Assembly: GCF_036588685.1 (NCBI RefSeq)
Contig: NC_086378.1
Coordinates: 12,999,578-13,063,577 of the forward strand
Length of the DNA stretch: 64,000 nt
Source of the DNA: Mytilus trossulus
Lineage: Eukaryota > Mollusca > Bivalvia > Mytilida > Mytilidae
Direction: 5' to 3'
The notes under the pieces are model-generated. The model worked only from the letters and a program-made list of their open reading frames with translations. It searched no databases and was not told the origin of the DNA. Within the stretch, counting starts at the first letter, position 1. Every line of letters begins with the position of its first letter. The position numbers and the translations under genes were made by a program. Positions 57,801 to 64,000 of the stretch are shown here, one piece after another.

Positions 57801-60800
57801 GCTGATATGAAAAGTTTATCACATGCTTCGATTGTTATCACATGCCTTTCCGTAACGGGATCGCATCGCATTCAGGTAATACTAGGCAAATTCAGGAAAA
57901 TACACCTCAATGCTACGTTTTGAGTGAAAATATCACAAAGTAGTGTACTAAACAATTATTTGGATACTTGACAGTTTACTGTGTAAAATAATAAAAGAAT
58001 AAAAAAAAAAAAAAACCCCAATTATTATATAAATGCATTTTTTTTAAAAGTTTCTAGCATAATTTAGAAAGTTACTTAAAAAACAGTTGAATTTTCTAAA
58101 CAAGGTTCATTATGTATATCGCTGAATTTTTTTTTGTCGATTCTTTCATATTAAAATGTGTTTTTTCTCAGTTGAGGCATATGATAGAAAGATATCATAT
58201 CGAATGTTACAAATTTGGGGTTCCGACGTCCGTGAACTTTTTACTTTTAATTTTTTTTAGGAACCACGTAAAAGTATCAATATATGAATTTGTTAATTTA
58301 CTCTACTGTTTAAGCATATAATTAAAAGATTATAACATGTAATTTTTAATATTGCATGTATTATTAGCCCTAGGTTTAATATCAGTCCAAGAGCCGCATA
58401 TGATAATCTGATATTATTAGTATGAAAAGTTCAAAATATACATAAATCTCATTTAAGTTCTGTTCACTAGAAATCATCTGTTCATTTTAATCTCACTTTT
58501 TAAAAATTGAAATGGACCTGCTAAAACCAACATACGTCACTTTTAAAAATATACATGTTTATATGTCAAATTGTCATGCTGAAAACCCAACTTTAATTCA
58601 TGAATAGTAAGTGATGGCTTCAAATTGTATTGATAGTCTTTTGGTGTTTAGTATAAATGATGCACGAACATTGTAAGGAATACACAATTTTGAATTGTTT
58701 CATGAAAATAATGAATGCCGAGTTAAGTTTAGAATTAATTATTGTAAGTTCAAAATAAAAAAAAAGGAAAATCACAAAAATAATAAACTTAAGAGTAAAA
58801 ACAATTCAGAAAGTCCCTAATCACATGGTAAAATCAAATAAAAATACAAATGGACAAGAATTGTCATATTCCTGACTTCGTACAAGCATTTTCAAATGTA
58901 GAAAATGGTGGATTAAACCTGGTTCTATAGCGCTAAGCCTCTCATTTAAATGACAGTCTCATTGTACAAAATATGTTATTTAAAGGTGAAATCGAAATAG
59001 AATTATATCATCATTTTTTTTGAATTGATGGAAAGTTTATTTTCATATCAGAGATATTCGTATACAATAAATGGTTTATTCCTTGAATGCCAACATCCTT
59101 TGATCTCCCGGGGTGTTTTACTTTTTTCACCTTGATTTATTTTCTTACCCCCGCTGTTTTTACGTGTGTTCGTCCGCACGTATCGAAGATGGTTTCTGTT
59201 GTCTAACTTTAGTTTGCCCCAACTAAATGTTATGAAATTATACACAATCATTAGTACCAGAAAATGTAGATCAAGTTTGAATGATTGTTACTTCAATAAT
59301 TGTTCTAGAGTTATGCTCCTTTATAAATGAAAACGAAATTCTGAATGTTCCGTTTCTTATTACCACAAACTACAGACCAAGTTTGAGGTTTGGTAGAGTC
59401 TGCCTAACTGTTCTACAGTTATGCCCCTTCACAAATGGCAAAAAATGCTGACAATTTTGTTTCCATTGTCTTACAACGATTATTTACACAAAATACACAA
59501 AGTTCAAATGGAGTAGATGTAGGCAGCTATAGACAACCGTGCGGTCTTCGATTGTGAGAAAAGCCATACCGTATAGTCGGCGATACACCTTTCCGAAATG
59601 ACAAACATAAAACAGTTTAATGAACAAAACGTATGACCTTAAATGTATTGATATATCAAAGTGAATTGATAGAAAGTGGGTTATAAGAGGATTTTATAAC
59701 ATAAAAATGTTTAAATACAGAATAAAAAACCTTTAAAAAACAAGCAATAACGGGTATGGAGAGTAGAACAGTTTTTTAAGAGGCAGAAAATTCTATTTGA
59801 TTGTTTTAGAGATCGCCAATTAAAGATATAAAGTTTTTATACATTTACTTGAACAAACTTTTTTTCACATGCAACTAACTTATTGTCCAAATGATTTATT
59901 TGTTTGCAAAGCAGTGAGTCTCTCTTCTAAATACACCATCTGCTTTAGTAATTGTGTGAAAAAGAGACAAAAGATACCAATAAAAGAACCAAACTCACAC
60001 ATCGACATGAGGCCAATAAAATCCATGGCATTTGTTTATCTTTAAATTGATAGTTTTCCTAATTGCCAATCGTACAATTTCTATGAAAAAGTTACAACTG
60101 TCATTACAAAAAAAACAACAGTAGGTGACCTTTGACCTCAATTATGCAAAATTTCGATCTCTTCTCATGGTAACGGAATCATTAATTTGAAAGTTAACAA
60201 TTTCCTCTTTTCAGTGATACATAATTCAGCCGTGAATTCGTTTGGGTGCATTACATACTTTTTCTTCTGATTATACCGCTGGTCTATTATTGATTTTGCA
60301 GAAAAATAAAGAAGGAATAATGTGTTTCTGACTTATTTAAAACAATTTTCGTGTATGTTTAATTATTAATTTATCTATATACTTTGATTGCAATCATGTT
60401 ATGTTGGGACAAGACACTCGACAATCTGTATCACAATCTATAATTATGGATTATTATGTATACAAACACAAAGTATACGGTATAGATATATTGGATATTT
60501 AAAACAACTTACACCTGTTAAAATCACATTCTCTTGCAATGCTATTAAGACGAATGCTGTTAAACTTTGACCGTTAACTGATCCTCCCTACAACAATAGA
60601 AACACCAATGATAAAGGTCAGCTGCATTTATTGTGCGCATAACTGGTCTTGCATTTTTTATTCTTTTGAAAGAAAATGAAATATCCAAATTAATCATGAA
60701 TGAAATATCAAGAGATATGAATTTCTGCTATAATTATCAATAAACTCTAACTTAATACCATAATTCTAGAAACATTTCAAACTCTTATAGAAAAGGACGA

Positions 60801-63121
60801 ACATATATTTACTTTAACTAATACAATATTTATTTTCTTCAATACAACCTCTTACTCTACCTGCTCTAAAGGACTTACCTGCATATTTTTGTGTATAATT
60901 CGACCTGGTTCTGGAAAGGAGCCATCTGGTGATTGTTGATTAATCATCCAGTTGATTGTTTTTTCTAAAACCGTATTGTCGATGAATACATGACGTTTTG
61001 CTTTGCTAAATGTTTTAGCAACAAACGCAGATAACCTTTAATTATAAAGTAACAAATGCATATACAATTTTACAATAAAGGTGAAAACAGCATCTTAAAA
61101 AATAATTTGTCTTTTTCTTTATATGAAACACAGAAAAACTGTCAACCCTTATCTAGCAAGCAAGGTCGACTGGAAAACTTTATGTTATTCTGGTGATAAC
61201 CTTTTAGATTTTAACTGATCTTTCCTTTGTCCTTATGGAGTTGTCTTCTAAATCCCGAATCTTTGTTTTTGGTTCATTACATAAAGCATGACAGCAAACC
61301 GAAGAAGCCTTAATTTTTTGGCAGCATTTATTTCAGTTTGATTGACTGTAGCAATGTTAAAAATCCTCATCCAATTGACTGCAAGTAGCAAAACTTTTAC
61401 AGATTCAGTCAGTAGCTAAAATGAAACCCATCATTCTTAGAGAGTTGTGTCCTCCGTCGTTGAACAACATACATTCACAAAGGTTTTAGCATATAGCATT
61501 CTTTTATGGTTAGTAAAGGAATGAAATATGTCACGTTTATGTTTTATTTCTGTGCCAGTTGATCTCTTGTAGAGAGATTTTTTGTTGACAATCATACAAC
61601 ATCTTCTTATTTTCCTATCTTTGAAAAGTAAACTACTCCTATCAAATACATATTCACGTTATATTATATATAAATAGTTCACTGATAAGTATTTCATTAA
61701 TTTTGCAGCAATTAAACATGTAAGAAAAGCATTTCATACATTTTTACCTAAACATGGTATTTTGACCCCTTCCATGTTTAATTGAATCCCCTATAGACGT
61801 CATATTTCAAAATGTCATATCTATGCTAACTTTCAATTTTTTTAGTTTAATACAAACAATTGTTAATGACCATGTTAATCACTGTGTACGTCCTACGCAG
61901 AAGAAATTATTCCTAGTATTCTTTATTTTGATTGGCTAACTTGTTACCTGGATACATGACTCTCATATATTTTTTTCGGTTTTCGCGGCACGTTTGAATT
62001 CTATCATTGAAATAATTTACCTTCCAAACCATGGCAAACAGCAGTGTAACACTTTATAGTAGCTATTTTTTGTTATGTATTTAGTCTAAAAGTAGTGTTT
62101 ATTTAATTGTGGCAAGCTCAAATGTGTCTTTAATCTGTTTGGCTTATTATAATCAATTATGTCTAATGACTTGTCCCTAAGTTGCTTAACAACAATTTCG
62201 ATGTGACTGCCAGTCTACAGTGGATTCTTGAAAGTGTGCTTTGAAATATATTTGTTTGTCTGGTTTATATATTTTGCCGTAATAAAATTGAGTTACTTTG
62301 ATTTCTTTTGTGAAAGGCATTGTAGTTACCTCATACAATTATCAGTAATTAGTATTTAGTAGGAGTACAACCTGTTAAAACATATTTTTTGCATAGTCAT
62401 GGTATTTTGATCTTCCTACCATTAAACGTTGAAATCACACCTATAGACCCGATCTTCTCAAATTGACACAGCTATTCAAACTATGATGATATTGTTGAAA
62501 AAGCCTTTACACAATGAAAATGAATTTTGTAGAAATTTTTAAATATATAATTTAGCCATAACATATTTTGAACCTCTGTCAATTGAAAATTAAACTTACC
62601 GCCTATAGACGTCAGCTTCTCAAGTTGCTATATCTGTTCAAGTGATGGTATGAATTGATAAATCACTAACGTAAATATGGTAGGGATAAAAAAAAAGATG
62701 TAAGAAGATCTTGTTTTTTTTTATTTTAAATATTTTACTAAGCCCTTGTATTTTGAATTGAATTTTAAACGCCATCTCTTTACCTAAGACCTTCCAATTG
62801 CCATTACTATTCAAACTACTTTAAATAGTATTAATGCCTTCTCATTCTTATTAGTTTGGTAGGGAAACGACATGTTATGAAGGAAATTTATGGGGTTTGG
62901 TGGTGGTAAAACTCCCATATTGTATTTTAACCACAGGGTGACTTTCAGGATTCAAATTAAAATACCATATGGCAATGGGAACTGGGACTTAGCGAAGACT
63001 TTCTTTTACCCTTATGAAATTTGGTGAGAAAACACTTACCACATACTTCCGGCGCTGTCTTGGTTACCAAATGCGCTAAACGAACCATCCTTACGCTGAA
63101 ATGTAAGCTCACGTTGGTATC
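42786..63121 (-). CDS. Thioester-containing protein (TEP/CD109 type), 3' part, 11 exons; one exon frameshifted
   Basis: Exons from 63121 down to the stop at 42786 follow the order of the alpha-2-macroglobulin/TEP family. The thioester domain includes [27 protein letters not shown] and [11 protein letters not shown], followed by an alpha-alpha barrel and [18 protein letters not shown]. After it come the CUB remainder ([11 protein letters not shown]) and the receptor-binding domain ([30 protein letters not shown]). The protein ends in a Cys-rich tail [11 protein letters not shown] and has no C345C domain, which argues for TEP/CD109 rather than C3. His in [10 protein letters not shown] matches the catalytic His of C4B/TEPs, predicting esterification of hydroxyl groups. 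TEPs opsonise microbes in haemolymph (established). The GCGEQ thioester exon must lie beyond 64000. Exon 53667-53817 has one extra base that breaks the frame: pseudogene, allele defect or assembly error. About 450 residues are visible. Confidence 0.9.
42875..44256 (-). other. TEP last intron
   Basis: No exon is recognised. A fragment of the common mussel repeat lies at 43690-43870. Confidence 0.6.
43690..43870 (+). repeat. Common mussel repeat, diverged copy
   Basis: It aligns with 5670-5830 through 'attaaaggtctaagtacggt' and 'ataaagggtcccaaa'. Confidence 0.55.
44257..44359 (-). CDS. TEP exon (receptor-binding domain, VYDYYEP)
   Basis: It reads [34 protein letters not shown](E). The acceptor 'ctcttgcag' and donor 'gtaagt' bound it; the exon is open in the expected phase. 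Confidence 0.9.
45480..45800 (+). repeat. Mussel interspersed repeat (cacctaaacca...ggcggggttaaacat)
   Basis: Reverse-complement relative of 52560-52960. Landmarks are 'cgacggccatcaacgggtct', 'agctggcacctaaacca' and 'gcggcggggttaaacatgtt'. Confidence 0.65.
45859..46769 (+). repeat. Tandem duplication in TEP intron, unit 1 (~911 bp)
   Basis: The unit begins 'aattaaaaaccaattgttca' and ends after 'gcatctcagacggcagaaga'. It contains several TGACCTTTGACCTT blocks and 'ggggagataactcctataag'. Diverged from unit 2 by many substitutions. Confidence 0.8.
46770..47680 (+). repeat. Tandem duplication in TEP intron, unit 2 (~911 bp)
   Basis: It begins 'aattaaaaactaattctcca' and follows unit 1 block by block to 'gcatctcagccggcagaaaa'. 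Non-coding. Confidence 0.8.
48453..48600 (-). CDS. TEP exon (receptor-binding domain, SGMTVQEIG)
   Basis: It reads (R)[22 protein letters not shown]...[18 protein letters not shown]. The acceptor 'tattacag' and donor 'gtaaaa' bound it. Confidence 0.92.
48870..49430 (+). repeat. Retrozyme-like repeat with a chain of three hammerhead remnants
   Basis: Three hammerhead-derived segments follow one another: 49021-49043 (5' half with intact CTGATGAGTC), 49290-49331 (stem I GCATCA with TGGTGC, GAAA kept, CTGATGA lost) and 49359-49384 (3' half, GAAACGCAAGTCTGGCG). Between the first two lies ~250 bp of element body. The lead-in 'ggaaaaactaaggatttta' and the trailer 'tggtgcctttgataact' are parts of the same mussel repeat. 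Tandem hammerheads are the hallmark of retrozymes. Confidence 0.6.
50803..50921 (-). CDS. TEP exon ([11 protein letters not shown])
   Basis: It reads [19 protein letters not shown]...[16 protein letters not shown](R). The acceptor 'gattacag' and donor 'gtttgt' bound it. Phase 0 in, phase 2 out, matching 48453-48600. Confidence 0.9.
51309..51374 (-). CDS. TEP exon, 66 nt ([11 protein letters not shown])
   Basis: It reads [22 protein letters not shown], exactly 22 codons, with acceptor 'aattatag' and donor 'gtatgt'. The G-x-G-I-A-L block precedes V-x-Y-N-V in this family, which confirms its place. Confidence 0.88.
52165..52380 (+). pseudogene. Decayed RT fragment, same family as 727-1404
   Basis: The DNA 'cggagttcctcgaacgcttg' through 'gatgatgttctttccatta' aligns with 1033-1135. 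Frames are broken. It is separated from its 3' region (52985-53460) by an inserted repeat. Confidence 0.6.
52560..52960 (-). repeat. Mussel interspersed repeat, inverted relative of 45480-45800
   Basis: On the minus strand it carries 'agccgacggccaccaatgtg', 'cacctggcacctaaac' and 'ggcggggttaaacatgt'. It sits between the two parts of the decayed retroelement. Confidence 0.65.
52985..53460 (+). repeat. 3' region of the decayed RT element / long interspersed repeat, diverged
   Basis: The landmarks 'tattacttttactgttgag', 'atgcgactatcacacaagtg' and 'atatccaccatttcctactt' follow the order of 1405-2245. Confidence 0.55.
53667..53817 (-). CDS. TEP exon with a 1-nt frameshift
   Basis: It begins in phase 0 with DTVIALDS, expected after ...GGFMSTQ, and ends [19 protein letters not shown]...[15 protein letters not shown], but the two parts are in frames one base apart. 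One surplus base lies near 53788-53795 (agcattgtcg where agc-ttg-tcg is expected). The exon is 151 nt where 150 would keep phase. Acceptor 'attgtag' and donor 'gtaagt' are normal. Confidence 0.85.
54093..54452. repeat. Minisatellite in the left arm of the foldback element
   Basis: About sixteen units of 19-23 bp, alternating CTCGAAATTTCGACTT and CTCAAAATTTCGACTT with a variable T-rich spacer. The 90- and 100-codon ORFs here only translate the repeat. Confidence 0.85.
55160..55720. repeat. Minisatellite in the right arm of the foldback element
   Basis: This is the inverted counterpart of the left arm, with more than twenty units close to 'aagtcgaaatttcgagttta'. It is longer and more varied than the left arm. 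Confidence 0.85.
56065..56252 (-). CDS. TEP exon (GGFMSTQ)
   Basis: It reads (G)[19 protein letters not shown]...[13 protein letters not shown]...[20 protein letters not shown]. The acceptor 'gattgtag' and donor 'gtacat' bound it. The final block is among the most conserved of the family. Confidence 0.93.
57254..57431 (-). CDS. TEP exon (alpha-alpha barrel)
   Basis: It reads [20 protein letters not shown]...[34 protein letters not shown](G). The acceptor 'tttatag' and donor 'gtagga' bound it. Phase 0 in, phase 1 out, agreeing with both neighbours. Confidence 0.92.
57432..60512 (-). other. TEP intron with repeats
   Basis: No exon is recognised. It contains an inverted copy of the long interspersed repeat (58765-58960) and a short fragment of the common mussel repeat (59510-59600). 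Confidence 0.6.
58765..58960 (-). repeat. Long interspersed repeat, inverted copy
   Basis: It matches 5155-5345 in orientation: 'tcatattcctgacttcgtac', 'gtagaaaatggtggatta', 'ggttctatagcgctaag'. Confidence 0.75.
60513..60587 (-). CDS. TEP exon, 75 nt (GGSVNG)
   Basis: It reads [25 protein letters not shown], 25 codons, phase 0 at both ends. The acceptor 'gttgtag' and the donor 'gtaagt' bound it; the donor four bases further into the exon would break the phase. Confidence 0.9.
60879..61035 (-). CDS. TEP exon (RIIHKNMQ, catalytic His)
   Basis: It reads (W)[17 protein letters not shown]...[25 protein letters not shown]. The acceptor 'attaaag' and donor 'gtaagt' bound it. The His of RIIHKNMQ aligns with the residue that directs thioester transfer in C4B and C3. 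Confidence 0.93.
61036..63039 (-). other. TEP intron, nothing recognised
   Basis: AT-rich, with short imperfect repetition of 'tagacgtca'-type blocks near 61790, 62445 and 62605. No exon or named repeat is seen. Confidence 0.55.
63040..63121 (-). CDS. TEP exon ([18 protein letters not shown])
   Basis: It reads (G)[26 protein letters not shown](W). The acceptor 'aatttag' and donor 'gtaagt' bound it; phase 1 in, phase 2 out. The exon with the GCGEQ thioester should precede it, beyond the window. Confidence 0.93.
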
Positions 63122-64000
63122 CTAAATTAAACAAATCCAGATAAATATAGTAGTATATTTTCGGAAATTCTGTATAAATACACATGAAATCGGCATGATA
63201 TGTGTTAATGTAAATTAATGGCGTAACTTATGTAAAATTGAAGACAAAGACATCAATTTCCTGGTTTCAAATTGAAACTTTAAACATGCGTAACATGAAT
63301 TATAATATGACAAGAAAGAATAATCGTGTCCAATATATAAAGACTAAATTAAAATATATAGAGTTAATAATCGCCGGTCTGTAATTTGCCAAGTCATGTT
63401 GTGCCCATGTATAAACACCACCCGTGTATCCATCAACAGATTTTTCCTAAATGTGTAGGTTTTTTTTTTTTATGTTTGAGGATTTAATGTAGGAGGAGAC
63501 AAAAATGACATGCTTCCTTAACACCCGTTTTTGTTTTAACTGTGTTCATAATGAAAAATACATAGTATATACTTAAACAAACAATGTGATGAGGATCTGT
63601 ATAAATGGAAACGTAAGCATGTCAATAAAATATTTCAGAACTATGAGACGAATTTGGACTATTGGTTGATCTATATTTATACAAATGTTTTAAAGATTTT
63701 GATTTGATTTCAAGTAAAAATATAAAGTTTGATAAAATAGAATTATGTATAGAGGTCCATCTTAAACATGAAGCGGTATATATTCTTCTTTTAACAAACA
63801 CAAATATACAAGGGATACATATATTGGGGTCCTATAATGACAAATTAGCATTTCTATTTGTAAAAATTCCGCATTAATTTTCAAGAATTATTTGCAAGCC
63901 ATAACTTCTTCGAAATGGCACCCGACAGATAAATTCTGTATTGTAAGGAATCCATATATTTGAAGACAGAGAACAAGTGATATTCAATGACACCAATTCA
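63122..64000. other. TEP intron to the window end, nothing recognised
   Basis: No GCGEQ-type thioester exon is found on the minus strand here. The + strand ORF at 63662-63877 shows no domain. Confidence 0.55.

Noticed and set aside
63395..63450. Possible TEP exon with GGVYTWAQHDLAN on the minus strand
   Set aside because: It matches no part of the family expected just before YQRELTF and lacks a fitting splice phase.

Overview
This is eukaryotic, AT-rich, intron-rich nuclear DNA. The gene content (thioester protein, SRCR domains), the hammerhead-ribozyme repeats and the dense interspersed repeats point to a bivalve mollusc, most likely a mussel close to Mytilus. That assignment rests on recognising repeat and gene families by eye, not on a database search.

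Layout. (1) 1-4272: repeats, including a decayed reverse transcriptase and a near-identical ~622-bp tandem duplication. (2) 4273-16851, + strand: part of a gene for a multi-SRCR-domain protein (group A, two exons per domain), carrying two and a half domains and possibly a 27-nt linker exon. (3) 17.5-27.3 kb: a broken CR1/jockey-type LINE (+), a broken L1-like LINE (-) with another repeat nested in it, and further repeats. (4) 27706-35046: a complete-looking 7.3-kb DNA transposon flanked by TTAA. It encodes an intact seven-exon THAP-domain, Kolobok-like transposase (+) and, facing it, an intact three-exon protein with the P2X7 C-terminal 'ballast' (P2RX7_C) domain (-). The two coding regions overlap tail to tail, and both genes have the same 17-nt CRE-like element upstream of their start codons in inverted orientation. 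(5) 35.4-42.7 kb: another truncated LINE, a long hairpin, hammerhead motifs and other repeats. (6) 42786-63121, - strand: the last eleven exons of a thioester-containing protein (TEP/CD109 type), running past the right end of the window. Its introns hold tandem duplications, a retrozyme-like hammerhead chain and a 1751-bp foldback element with an 8-bp target duplication. One TEP exon carries a 1-nt frameshift.

SRCR and TEP proteins both belong to invertebrate innate recognition, but nothing here shows that they work together. The most unusual feature is the two-gene transposon. It suggests that the P2X7 ballast domain can travel as transposon cargo, which would offer a route for its later capture by vertebrate P2X7 receptors (inference).
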